Position numbers and translations under genes: made by a program
Shown: piece by piece, positions 10,938-23,559 of the stretch
Layout: each line of letters opens with the position of its first letter
Position numbering within the stretch: the first letter of the stretch is position 1
Assembly (NCBI GenBank): GCA_936432065.2
Contig: OW386289.2
Coordinates: 135,334,015 to 135,398,014, forward strand
Direction of reading: 5' to 3'
DNA: 64,000 bases
From: Rutpela maculata
Lineage: Eukaryota > Arthropoda > Insecta > Coleoptera > Cerambycidae
The notes under the pieces: model-generated
Databases searched by the model: none
Told to the model about the DNA's origin: nothing
What the model saw: only the letters and a program-made list of their open reading frames with translations

Positions 10938-11601
10938 CCACAGAGTACAGTAACTACACAGAGGCGAAGGCTTTGGCGGTTCCTTTGAGTTTTGATGGCT
11001 CGTTTTCTGTGACCTTGCGTACCAGTTGCGCCTACACTGAGAGAAATATGTTGTTAATTTATTTCTTTTCATAGGTTAGATTTCTAACCTGCAAAATGCG
11101 TTTTATTTTGTTGTGACAAACTAGTTAAAACTTTATAAACATTACATTGAACTAGATTTTGGTCGAAAGTATGGGAACCAGGCAGAAATTTTAATAATAG
11201 CTACGTAATAATTTTGAATTTTAAGAAATATATATTTCTGAGGTTAGCTATGACGTCACCACATGCAGATCCACATTTAAGAATGCATTGAAAAAACAGT
11301 GTATTTCGAGTTGGATTGAAAAATATTACCATTTGAATAGTTTCTAATCGGCGTCTATTTTCAATTGAGTTGTACACTAGGTTTTATGTATGAGAATTTT
11401 AATTCTCGGTTAATGTTTTCAATCTCCCAAAATGAGTGGAAATAAAATTCACAAATCCAAACTTAACACGATAAACGTCAATAGTGTCAACATAAAAGTG
11501 AGGTTGATTGATATACCATTTAAAAAATGACGATGAGAATACAAATTTGGTTTTGGCGGGAAGGCTTGCCTTCATCTCTGTATAGTTACTGTACTCTGTG
11601 G
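10938..11601. mobile_element. 664-bp MITE with 34-bp TIRs and TCTAA target duplication
   Basis: The left end CCACAGAGTACAGTAACTA... and the right end are inverted copies over ~34 bases with three mismatches. TCTAA lies directly outside both ends (10933-10937 and 11602-11606), a 5-bp target duplication. The interior is A+T-rich with no transposase. Five-bp duplications fit few superfamilies (for example Transib), but the tip does not give a firm assignment. Confidence 0.85.
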
Positions 11602-11606
11602 TCTAA

Positions 11607-11634
11607 CCACAGAATACCTATAGGTCTTCTGTGG
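11607..11634. mobile_element. 28-bp palindrome with same tips and target site
   Basis: A near-perfect palindrome running from CCACAGAA to TTCTGTGG around a central ACCTATAGGT. It sits between the second TCTAA and a third TCTAA (11635-11639). It has the same tips and the same target duplication as the 664-bp MITE beside it, as if it were an almost empty deletion derivative of the same family. Confidence 0.6.
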
Positions 11635-11639
11635 TCTAA

Positions 11640-13860
11640 CCTAACGTTCAATAGACTAGTGTGTTAAAGCGTGCAGACTGTATGCTGAGTAATTTTGAGT
11701 GTCAAGTGCATCGAGAGATTACAAGTTTTTTCGGCGCTCGTAAAGCCCACGGAAGGTGTGAGAGTCCTTTGTGAACCGCTCATAAGCCCTAAAAGTATAA
11801 GCAATTTCACCGGAACGCTTTCGGTGTGTTTTTTCCAATACAACTTTAAAAGTGACAGTTACAATATATTTTAAAAACTATTTCCGCTACTTCCGGAAAT
11901 TCTTCCGGCAACATAACCTAAAAATAGTGCTACATAACTTAAAAAGAATTTAAAACATTGGTACCAAATAGTGTTAATAAATAAACAGTTACTTGGAGAT
12001 AAAAATTTTGGACACTGCTTTGTGGATGTTATGAAAATTCAGATACAATAATTTTTTATCAGGCTGCATATCAATTATATAACAACAGAAATAAAACCAA
12101 CCTTTTCTAATTCTGACAAAATTTTCAAATTTAAAAAAATATATATATCAAGGTACTGAAGCAGATAGTTCAGACCAGTAGACAAGGCTAAGTAAATTCT
12201 AAAAATCCCCATATTGTGTTGGTGCATATCTTTTTAATACAATCCATTAGTCCGGTGATATTAGGAAAATGTTTCAGAAAGTTTTGGAACTAGCCAAAAA
12301 TTATGCTACCTCCTACAGAATCTCCTCAGAAATCCAAAAAAATAGTGTTGACTACTCAAAACGGCGGCTTTAATTTGTTATTTAACTTTTTATAAGCAAA
12401 ATGAATTTTGCAACTTAGTTTTTGATTATATCTTCGCTTCTAAAGGTTGTACAAAAACGTTTGCTACATCAATTTCTTCGTCATGAGCTCCCGTATAAGG
12501 TAGGTGTACGCAAATAACGAATCTTTGATTGTTAATAATATTTTATGGCAGAAAACTAAAGAAATTGAATTTTTCGATCCTCGAACTTTGAAGTACTGTA
12601 GAAACAAATATAAAATCTGTATGTTAACGATATTAAGAGAAACTGTACATATTTTTCCCATTAATAAAATGCACTTTGTCCCGTTGCAAAATATTAATTA
12701 TTTTTTTGCAATTAATTTATAAGTAGAAAAATTCAAACTGTTATATTAAAAGATCAGATTAATATTTGACAGTTCTGTTTCAGTAAATATATTGTATTTG
12801 ATGTACATTTACATAATCAAAAAGAATATTAAAAAAAAATTAATTTGCGATTTTTTTACGCAAAAAATCAATTTTACAACTTAAACAAATGTAAATATCT
12901 CAGTGGATCGTGCATAAAATTTATTGCAACCAACGGCAATTCAATTGTCTTAAAAAATACGAATTTGGAAAAAAGAAATTGTGCTTTAGAGCCGAGATAT
13001 GAAGAAATTATGTTTTTTACGATTACGGCGAAATTTGAAAATATTTTTACTTGAAAACTTAACTGAAAATTTTATACAAATCATTATTAGCCAATTGGAC
13101 ACGTTTATTTTGTCATTGTTGCTATGACAACCAACAAATTTTTTGGAAATCTTACTTACCCATGGGCACCTACCTATGTGATTAATAAGTGAAAATTTCC
13201 CTGGTTTGACAGCAATGATTAGACAATGGCGTTTATATTATGAAAAATATTTTTATATTTGATTTAAATTAAATTAGTACAATTCTGGCTTACTATGTTT
13301 CCTTACATCATTAACTAATTCCAAATGCGCCACTCGTGAAGCCGAGAATGGACGAGATGGACAGTTTTTTTTAATTCAACTTATTTCCTTCTCAGCTTTC
13401 CGATTCTTCGATTATTTTTCAATTATTCAATTACGTTGCTTCGCAAAAAGAAGATTTTGTAATACAGCGGCTTTATTATTTTTTTCCATCAAGAATGACT
13501 CAAAAAATATTGACTCATCGAAAAAATTTCATAGAACATTATTTATTGCTTGGAATTCATTCCTCTATCGATTTCTGCAGTTACTTTGAACATAATAATT
13601 TCCACCCCCCTCCAGGGTAAATGTACTATATAACTTTTTTCCTTGAGCCATTCCCTAATTACTGTCCAAATTTCACGTCAATCGGTTTTATCCGAAAGAA
13701 TTATGAGCGAAAAACCTTCAAACACTGGACTAAATTAACTTTTTCATGAATATCGGAAAAAAAGATTTTTCCTGTAAAAGTTGTTATTATTGTTTAAACA
13801 ATATAAATAATTATTTGCGCCACTTGAGATGTTTCTGATTCCGAACAATATTAATAAAGA
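11640..13860. other. A+T-rich DNA, nothing recognised
   Basis: About 2.2 kb with only short, motif-free frames. The segment 13610-13740 reads like the flank of an old transposon (phrases such as 'CCAAATTTCACGTCAATCGG'), but no ends were found. Confidence 0.4.
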
Positions 13861-13865
13861 CATAT

Positions 13866-14274
13866 TGTCACGTGTTTCCACCCTTAGGAAACCACCCTCG
13901 CAAAATCCGTGGGTTCCAAAAATTATAACAAGAGATGTCCACTAACACACTTTATTAAATATTTACTGGATACTTCACAATACTATTATTAATTTAAATA
14001 CACTTTTACTGACTAAAATCACAATGTTTATCACTTTGTTTATCTTTGAAGTCTTAACCTCACTTTCTATATTTTCTGAACTTCTGAACTACTCGCTGAG
14101 AATGCGTCTTTTATACCTAAAAATGACAGATCTCGATTTTTCTGTGATGACGCCACCATTCTCTAGATCATTCCAGATGTCACCAGAACTAACTTCTTCT
14201 GGTAGGTTTCTCGAGTAGGTGCAAATACACTACTTTTTAGTAACCAACATAACCTTAAATTTTAAGGGGTTGCA
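13866..14274 (-). mobile_element. Solo LTR of an LTR retrotransposon
   Basis: A 409-bp unit with TG...CA ends (TGTCACGTG on the plus strand, GGGGTTGCA at the other end), flanked by the direct repeat ACATAT (13860-13865 and 14275-14280). On the minus strand it has a TATA box (AGGTATAAAAGACG at ~14120), then a leader with repeated AGTTCAG, an AATAAA signal (~13955) and a 3' end GTGGAAACACGTGACA. That is the U3-R-U5 order of an LTR. No internal retrotransposon sequence adjoins it, so it is a recombination product. Gypsy-like by style only. Confidence 0.85.
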
Positions 14275-14479
14275 ACATATTACAATATTTTAAAAAAAAG
14301 TATGATCAAAATCGGAGCTGTTGCTGAGAATTAAGAAGTGAAAACCTTCATTGACTATTACTCTATTACTAAAACATCCTCTATTACTAAAACATCCATT
14401 TGTATGAAAATTATTTACATTAATTTTTATGTATATATGTATTCATGACGTAATATTTATATTATCGTTAACTGATTTG

Positions 14480-15060
14480 CTCAAGGGAACTCGAACTGAA
14501 GGTGTCGTTAGAAGGGAACAACACAATTATTGAGGCATCAAGTTAAAGAAACCGAAACCCGAGCCGAAGTAGTGCAGTATTTCAGCATAGTAAACATCAC
14601 GTAGTTCTTGAGCATTTCCATAGCCACCCCAGAAGTCGTCGACATTCCAGGAACTGCTATTGTGTCTCTCTGGGAGATAAGAAGCTGTTTGTATCTGGTG
14701 TGTGCCATAATGACGCATAGCTCGGTGCGACGCTAACTTTTTACGACGGCGGACGTAATGCGCCCAGCCCTGGTCCGGACGTACCGGAACCGATATATTT
14801 TATGGGCGATGTCCAGTAGCAGTCAATAAATAGTCCTGGGGCACCTCTCCTCGCTTTCCGATAAAGCAGATCGGTTGAGGCCATTTGGAGTTGGACCCTT
14901 CGTGTAGGCGGAATACACAATATGTGAATACTGGCTCGAGTCATTTCAGTCGGGATAGACGACGGCTATAATCAAATGGCCCCAAGAATATCCTAATTAG
15001 ATGCCTTTTGGCCGCCCCCTGTTGCCAGTTTTACTGTTTCCCTGTTAAATAAAAAAACAC
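14480..15060. promoter_or_regulatory. GC-richer island with unassigned minus-strand frames
   Basis: Richer in G+C than its surroundings and free of obvious repeats. Two minus-strand frames (14944-14741 and 14718-14527) have reasonable composition but match no family I recognise, and no splice pair clearly joins them. It may be an exon, a conserved non-coding element or the trace of an old insertion. Confidence 0.25.
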
Positions 15061-15305
15061 GTTTTCCGGGACATAAAAGCTGAGATCTGAATAAGTTAAA
15101 TAGCCGAGTGGTAATGCAATTTTACTTTTGAGTCAATGTATTTCAGATATTTCTATTTTAGACTCTACAGTTTGTTGTCATTTATACTAGGTGTACAGTG
15201 TTCAGCTAAACATTTTGTGATTTTCTAATGACATTTATTTCTCAATTAATTATGTTATAGTACAGGGTGGTCCATCTAAGCGGAGATGTTGACATAGCGG
15301 CTTTA

Positions 15306-17945
15306 CCCAGCAAACATAAATATATTATAGCATATACGTAAATGCTACGTAAACTAAGTTTCGCAAAAGTAACATGCTATGTAAAATGTGACGCATAATC
15401 ATATGTGCATACTCTGCGAAATGTCAGCAACATGTGCATATGATTTTTACATAGTGAAGAGGTAACACTGTGACCTCACGGTATGGAACAAATGACGTAG
15501 CGTATATGTATATTTAACCACTTGCTATGTAAAGCATACGTAACTAATTTTATCTCTTTATGATGTAGCATATATGTATATTCAACCACTTGATAGTGAC
15601 CTTACGCTACGTAACTTATACACTTTTTATCTCTTTATGATGTAGCATGTATATATTTTATCTACCTACCGTGTGTTCAAAATAGCATATCCTAGCACTT
15701 TTTAAATATTGATACTACACAATTGGATTTTTAAAGTTAGATATATGAATAAAGTTCCTTATAAGTTATACAGAAAAATATATTTCTTTAGAGAATTACC
15801 GAAGTTGACAACAAGTTTTATTGTTAAGTCGGATACCTTATTTAGAGAGCCGAGTAGTTTTATATTTTGAATGAAAATTTTTTTGTACAAAAATGGTTAT
15901 ATTTAAAATATAAAACTATCTAACTTTCTAAAAATGTTCAGAGGTATTCTACTTAAAAATAAAAGTTGATGTCTCCTCCAGTTATTTCCTAAAGAATATC
16001 AATTTTTCTGGACAATTCATGAGGAATTTATATTCATATATTTAACTCCAAGAATCCAGTTCTCTAGTATCAATATTTAAGAAGTACTATTAAACAATTT
16101 ATGATAGCTTAAATAATATATATATATTTTAACAAAACTTTACGAAAACACGCTTCAAATGGAATGGAAAATTTGAGGTCGATTCGATAAGTTTCAGAAG
16201 TATACTGCTTTAAACATGAACCGATGTGCTCAAAGTGCTGTCATTCAATCCGAAAGTCTGTCCCAAAGTTGAGTTTACACTGTTAAAACCCAGCTAGTTA
16301 AAATCAGATTTGTCTAATCTGCCAGAGATGGTGATTTGGGAACTATTGGAGTATTTCAACATAAGAGTATGCAGCATATAACTGCCGAAAAAAAGGGGAA
16401 TGAAAATGCAACTAGGAGTGAATGACTTCACGCAGTGTTTATATTCTTGATTAATTTTAAAGCCGCTAGAGATCTTAGAATATCCTGGTTTTTTGAATTT
16501 CACTCTAAAATTAGGAGATTTTTTGCAAAATGTAATAAAAAAATATGCTAAATAAGCCCATTAAATCATCACACCAAATTTCAAGTGGAAATGTTTATAA
16601 CAACGCAAAAAAAAACAATAACAAAGTCGAAAATTGAACCGTTGACTGTTTAAGTGCATCAAGTCATAGAACAATTTGTTTTAGAATGTAGATTTTTCTC
16701 CTACTCTTCAGTGGTGTTAACACAATTTTTTTAAACGTGAAACGTGAAAAAAATGCATTTGTAAAATAATTGCCAAAAAATTGTTTTAAATAATTTTAAA
16801 ATACCTACTTATTTATGCAACAAGTGTGTAAAGCAGTACTTTTTTCATGCATAAGTTGTAGACGAGTGCATCAATCTTGTGAGAATCCCATGATAAAAGT
16901 AGTTTCTTTAACAGTCATATAAACAAATTGTTAATTAACGCCACTGAAAAGTAAACAATCAACGATTCAATTTTCGAAAAAAGGGGCAATGGTTTTGTCT
17001 TAAGGTTCTGATCTAATTTTTCTGAAGTATTTTGATGTGCTGAAGCCAATTTTAGACAAAAAAAAATTGCAGGAAAATATTAGCCTACTTTACACATACA
17101 AAACCTTGAAATACATGTACAATACAATAACGAACACAAAGTAGGTGCTATAAGATGTCGGTAAACAATAACCATACCTATGCATAGTACTTCGCAAAAG
17201 CTTTTGGTCACTATTAAGATCTGGGTTTCCTTGAATTACAACTTCTTACGCTGGATTCAGTTGAACTTAATAATGTGGGAACAGCACCAACATACAGCTT
17301 TTGTGTAACAAAATCCATGTAATGATATAATTGTCTGTCGAGAATAACGATTGCCCGTGAAATAATTCTAACCTATAAAAAGATTACGTTTCATTTAAAT
17401 AAATATCTTTATAAAAACGGTACAACACAAACTTACTTTTGGGTCATTCACTGGAAAATGGTGCACCAACATAGGTATGTACACCAAATTCGCAAACAAG
17501 AGGGCATGTTTATGTTTGCACCTAACCTCTACACTAATAAAACTTCCAAATAAAATAATATTTAAAAAAGTCACAACGCTTTATAGTTCACAGTTCTGCA
17601 TCAAAGTTATTAAAAGACATCATCCACAATTTTTCACAAAAATGATCAAAAAACACAAACGTTAGATTTTACATCATTTTACACTGGCGTGCTGCGTGAG
17701 CGTGAGGCTGTGACACTGACGCGTTTCATGACTTCGATGTCGTAAAATGAAGTAGGTAAACATTTTTAAGTAAAATTATGTAGCAAATATGTAAACTTGT
17801 GTATAAGTAATTAAGTTAATATGTTGACTTAAATATGATATTATTTTACGTATATGCTATGTAAAATTATGTAAAATATTTTATATAAAAATGTTCTATT
17901 AATCTTACCTCTCAGAGAGGTAAAGTTACATTAATGTTTACTGGG
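15306..17945. mobile_element. 2.6-kb TIR element nested in the foldback left arm
   Basis: Ends CCCAGCAAACAT and ATGTTTACTGGG, flanked by TA on both sides (15304-15305, 17946-17947). The other arm of the host foldback has the uninterrupted site (TTTTACGGCTGTAG in inverted form near 21285), which proves the insertion and its TA duplication. Near the left end are degenerate ~70-80-bp repeats around GTAGCATATATGTATATTC (15497, 15563, 15643). No transposase was recognised. The segment 16160-16600 is related to 30540-31530. Confidence 0.85.
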
Positions 17946-20689
17946 TACGGTTGTAGCAGGAACAAAATTTGAATTCTAAAAAGGTGGTATTTTTTCCTGG
18001 AATTCCGAATCTGAGGTCAAAAAAAAACAATAGAACATCAAATCGTGAAAATATTCGGGAAAAATATGTTTCGAAAAAAAAACGCCTTGTATATTTCTAC
18101 TGGAAATGAAATGTTGTGATGTTATCAATGATAATAAGTATTCAAATTCAATATTTGGGTTCCATTTGGTCGCAAAATTGCAATGTATTTCGTGTTTTCT
18201 GATCAACCCTGTATAATTAAAAAAAAATCAGATTCAGATTTTTTTTCTGATTTCAACGATACTATATTTGATATACTTGCTGCAGATAGTTCCTGAGATA
18301 TTCGAGAAAACAGTATACAAAATTTTATTAACAACTAAATTACAAGAGATAGTAGAGGTATAGGCCGTTGGAATTAATAAAAAAAAAGGTGATTTTCAAG
18401 AAGTTTTATCTCCAAAAGATTTTATTTCATAGAATGCATCTTTTGAGTATAAAAACTTGAAAAATCATAGTCCGTACGAACAGAATGACGGGGAAAGTAC
18501 CTAAAAATGCATAATTATGCAAAAAAAAATGCATTTTTTGCAGTTTTTGTGCATTTTTCAAGGGTTTTTCAAAGATATTCATTTAATATTCATACAAATT
18601 TGAGAAAAATGGTTTGTTTTAGTATTATACAAGCCTCAAGTAACATATTGGGTCATTTAAGACCCTTTATGGGCCGATTGTAGCCATTAAACACATCCTA
18701 AAGTGCATAATTTGCATCCGTTTAAAAAAAATTTAATAATGGCTCTAAAATTAATAAAATATCGTCCAAATTTTATACTCGAGGGTTTTCGGGATCACTA
18801 ATTACGAATTTGAAGAGAAAATCGGAAAATTCAAAATGGCTGACTGATAATGGTGCGAAATTCAATTTTAAAAGTACATTTTTTTCCTTTTTTTTTCACA
18901 TAAAATGTATACAAAGCAAATAAAAAAATGAATTTACGTCCTTTTTTAACTAAATTTTCAATTCTTATTTTTTTTTTGGCATTGAATATGAAAATTGATA
19001 AAAAGAAAAGTGCATATTTTTTTTTTTTTTTTAATTTATTTTTTAATATATAGCTTATATTATTTTGAAATTCGCACTATGTCTTTAAGTTGCCATAAAA
19101 AAGTAGAGGCGGTACTTTTGGGCAAGTAATATATATACACGCAGTCTTCTCTTTTTTCACCGTTATACTTATGGTAGTATATACGCCGGTTATTACTTCC
19201 ACATCCAGTGGAAGTATAGTAACGACAAAAATTTTTTTAAAAATTGTTATTGTTCAAATAGGCTTAGAATGTCACGAAACGTCGAGATTTTAAGTTTGAA
19301 CGAAACAAAATTTTCTGTCTGTCGGTCTGTCTGTCTGTCGGTCTGTCTGTAACTTTTTTTGTGCGCACGTTTACTCTGGAACCGTTTGAGATATTGACTT
19401 GAAATTTGGTACACATATGTACTTTAACGAGATCTAGAACTAGATTATATTTTTATCTTGTTCCGGGGGGCAAATTGGGGTAAATTTGGGGAAAATAGGT
19501 AAATCAAGCAGGTAAGAGTCCATAAAATTGGTATTAAGTATATACAAGAGAAGCTAAGGTCCTAAGAAAAGTTTGGCATTAGCCACCCCCATTACCACCC
19601 CCACCCCATTATTAAAGGGGATGAAAAAAAATTGTGATTTAGTGTGTGTACAAGAACCAGAAACCTCAAAATATTTTTTTACTTCATCCACCCCCACTAC
19701 CACCCCCCATCACCACCCCCACCCCGCTACCGATGTGGGGTATCGTTTTATGGGTTTTTGGGGTAGAGGATTTCAAATATTATATTATTAAAGTTCCATA
19801 AACAATTATTTCCACATACAAATTTTTTTCGTTGTGAGTGATTTGATTAAAAATTTGGATGCGGAAGTAGTGATTGCTTGGGCAGCGGTTTTTTTTTGTT
19901 GTTGAAGAAAACATGTGCTGATTTATAAATTTTAAAACTGAATTATTATAGAATTAATTAAGAAATTTAAATATAAAAAAGTGCAAAATCATGCACTTTT
20001 CTTTTTATCAATTTTCATATTCAATGCCAACGCGTCAAAAAATAAGATATATGAGGGGGGAGGGGAAAATGCAAAAAAAAATAAAAATTGAAAATTTAGT
20101 TAAAAAATACGTAAATTCATTTTGTATTTGCTTTGTATACATTTTATGTGAAAAAAGAGGAAAAAAATGTACTTTTAAAATTGAATTTCATCAGTCAGCC
20201 ATTTTGAATTTTCCGATTTTCTCTTCAAATTCGTAATCAGTGACCTCGAAAACCCCCGAGTATAAAATTTGGACGATATTTTATTAATTTTAGAGCAATT
20301 ATTAAAAATTTTTTTAAAAGGATGCAAATTATGCACTTTAGGATGCGTTTAATGGCTACAATCGGCCCATAAAGGGTCTCAAATGACCCAATATGTTACT
20401 AAAGGCTTGTATAATACTAAAACAAACCATTTTTCTCAAATTTTTATGAATCTTAATTGAATATCTCTGAAAAACCCTTGAAAAATGCACAAAAACAGCA
20501 AAAAATGCACTTTTTTACATAATTATGCATTTTTAGGTACTTTCCCCGTCATTCTGTGCGTACTTATCAAGTTTTTATACCTAAAACATGCGTTGTATGC
20601 AATAAAATCTTTTGGAGATAAAACTTCTTGAAAATCACCTTTTCTTTATTAATTCCAACGGTCTAGTAGTAGGGTATGAGAAACATTGG

Positions 20690-20960
20690 TGATGAAGTAT
20701 TTGAAAATAATTAAAAACTAGATGTATTCTAAATATCACTATCGCAATAGTTGCTCGATGTGATTTCCATTTTGATTGATACACACTCGGTATCTTTTTC
20801 TTATATTTCTTTGCAATCTAGAAAATATCTCCGGCTTTGTATTCAACAAATTAATCTCCTCCCTTATTTTTTGTTTTATTTCATCGATATTCCTGGACCG
20901 ATTTTTGCATGCTGTTTTCTCGAATATCTCAGGAACTATCTGTAGCAAGTATATCAAATA
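20690..20960 (-). pseudogene. Tc1/mariner-type transposase C-terminus
   Basis: A 72-residue minus-strand frame (20957-20739) reads KNRSRNIDEIKQKIREEI, then LQRNIRKRYRVCINQNGNHI and EQLL. This matches the end of mariner-like DDE transposases, where '..R...C...NG.HIE.L' closes the protein after the catalytic domain. The DDE residues are not present here. It sits within the right arm of the foldback, while the left arm has an unrelated ~55-bp filler at the equivalent place, so it is probably a relic of the element's own gene, read toward the centre of the element. Confidence 0.7.
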
Positions 20961-21329
20961 GAGTATTGTTGAAATCAGAAAAACAATCTGAATCTGATTT
21001 TTTTAAATTAAACAAGGTTGATCAGAAAATACGAAATACATTGCAATCTTGCGACCAATTGAAACCCAAATATTGAATTTGAATACTTATTATCATTGAT
21101 GACATTGATGACAAAATTTCATTTCCAGTAGATATACATATACAAGGTGTTTTTTTTTCGAAACATATTTTTCCCGAATATTTTCACAATTTGATATTCT
21201 ATTGTTTTTTTGACCTCAGATTCGGAATGCCAGGAAAAAATACCATCTTTTTAGCATTCAAATTTTTTTTCTACTACAGCCGTAAAACCACTATGTCAAC
21301 GTTTCCGTTTAGATGGACCACTCTGTACA

Positions 21330-23555
21330 GTCGAATTGATAAAATTTCAGTTTCTTTTGGCGACAGCATTCCACCTGAAATTTTATTATTGATTCTTATG
21401 TATTATGACTTCCTGATTACCAAAAAAAAAATTCCCGCCCAAACATTTTTTTGCGTCAAAAGTTATATGCACTTTTTGACGGGCTTTCACGGATTTTTAA
21501 CTTATCTGCCTTGTACTAGTAATCAGATGGGAATTTTAAAAATACTGGCATATTTGGAATAAAAATCTTAAAAATTATAAATGTCTGATATGTATGGTCA
21601 ATCCGCCATCTTGGAAAAAAATTGAAAACACCAAAAATGACCGAAAAAATCAAAATTGAATATTTTTTCCATAAGAAGGAGTAAATTCACCAAAGTTGGC
21701 AAAAATAAAACTCATTTATTGTGAAATATTATGCACGGATCCTGGACGTCGAATGTCAAATAGAACGGACAAAGATGGCGGACGAAATAACATTTTAAAT
21801 TCTTCGTCAATTATCTACGTCACTTCTTTTTTTTTTAATTGATATTTTATGTACTTTTAAGGGATAGTTTTTTTTTTATTAAAAAAAATGCATTTTTCAC
21901 CCAATTTTCATTAAAACAAAATGAAATATTAATCCAGTAAATAAGTAAATAAGCCGGAAAAAATGTAAAATGTGGAAAAGTGGTGGAACAGCACCGATTT
22001 GAAAAATTCCTTTTTTCACGTATTCTCTAGACTCCCAGGAATATTCATCAGCATTGAACCCTGCATTATCTCCGAAAATGAGAAAGTTAGGGGGGTTTGA
22101 AGTGTCCCAAAAAGTAGCTGTCATAAAAAAAATTATAAAATTAATATTTCGCCTCGGAAATGGGTTTTCTGAGTCGCTGATCACGAATCCGAGGTCCATA
22201 TTGAGGAATTCCATATTCCTGTATTGAATTCGTGCCATTTTTTTATGAAAATTTCACTTTTTCGGGCGGAAATTTAAATATGAATATTGTGCTGCAGAAG
22301 TGTGTTCTAGAGGGTTTTTTGAGTGGCTGATCATGATTTTGAGATTCAAATTCAAGAATTCCAATTCTGCACTGGAATTTCGTGTCGAATTTCACTTTGA
22401 AGAAAAAAATTATGTCTGAATTACGAGTATTTTAAAATATTTCTTCAAGTCAGTTTTACTTTGAAGAAAAAAGTTATGTATGAATATTACGAGCATTTCA
22501 AATTAATATACATAACAATTTTATAAACACTGCAGGAATGCATGCAAATGTTTTCTTCTTTCAGGTGTGATAAGTGATTAAAAGATAACAATTTTTATAA
22601 AAATATAGCATTTATTGTGTTGGTATAAGAGGTGGTGCGTGATAAAATAGTTATTAATTTATCATTATTTTTTTATAAAATTTATACTATTTACATTAAT
22701 CATAACCTGAATCATATTCGAGAATCGTAGAGTGCATTAATACGCTTATTGTGACTTCCGTGGGGGTTTCGTTGTTACAAGCTGAATTTAATATAAAATT
22801 AATGATGATATACTGATGTTTCAAAAATCTCAAAACCGTCAAAAAATGTCCTACTCAAAAGGTCATTATAATCAAAAAACGAGTTATTTCTTATTGATAT
22901 AGGTGTTTAGATATTTCTACGTTTGAGTAATAGCAAATCCTTTTAACCATGAATAGAACTAGTCAAAATAAGTAGATTTTCGAACAGACCCACCTCGAGA
23001 AATCATGCCTGCTCCCCCTGCCCCCCCCCCCCCCATCAAAGGGACTGCCTGTGTCTGCCTATATATATATTTTTTTCTCAAAAACGGTAGGAGCTAGAGT
23101 AATTATCTTGGCGCCATTCGATAGAGTATAAAATTTTGCATAAGACCCTCTATTTGCTTTTTGCTGTTTTCTTTTTTTTAAAGCCCCACAGCAAAAAAAA
23201 GGGTGAGGAGCCTTCCAACAACGACACATGTTTGGCTATACCTTTAAAACGGCCCAATAAATCAAAGGCTTCTGCTATTAGCATATTCTTAATATTATTT
23301 TTATAATTATTGAATGGCAATAATTTTATACGTGATGGAAATTTATTGAGGAATAAAAGACACTAATGTTTTGATGAGATTCGGAATTTTTTCAATCGAA
23401 AATAACCCACTCGAATATCATTTTTTACTCTAGTACCTACTATAGTTATGAAAATTACTGTTTGCTGAATATTTATTTAAATTTTTATGTAAGCATTCAA
23501 AAATGTTTTCAAAAATGTATTTACTAGGTATCGTTAAAATATTCAATTCCACAAA
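21330..23555. repeat. Degenerate repeats, no gene
   Basis: Contains a two-copy degenerate tandem (period ~150 bp, 22160 and 22310) with the phrase GGGTTTTCTGAGTCGCTGAT and a ~66-bp duplication at 22390/22455 (CTTTGAAGAAAAAA). A run of 14 C residues lies at 23021-23034. The short frames in this stretch are repeat-derived. Confidence 0.5.
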
Positions 23556-23559
23556 GATA

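Larger units (their letters stand above)
15263..21325. mobile_element. 6.1-kb foldback transposon, TA target duplication
   Basis: Outer ends are CAGGGTGGTCCATCTAAGCG and the complement of CAGAGTGGTCCATCTAAACG, each flanked by TA. The two arms are inverted copies of each other over more than 1 kb: 17946-19020 on the left and ~19990-21325 on the right. A ~970-bp unpaired centre holds GTCTGTCTGTCGGTCTGTC and C-rich tracts (CCACCCCCATTACCACC). The tip CAGGGTG and TA target fit the Tc1/mariner group, supported by the transposase remnant in the right arm. Without the nested element at 15306-17945 the transposon would be ~3.4 kb. Confidence 0.85.

Noticed and set aside
15092..15140. A-box-like TAGCCGAGTGGTAATGC
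   Set aside because: No B box or acceptor stem follows at the right distance, so no tRNA or SINE call.
21191..21562. 123-residue frame, the longest plus-strand frame of the 15-25 kb region
   Set aside because: It crosses the right end of the foldback transposon, which makes a real gene unlikely, and has no protein motif.
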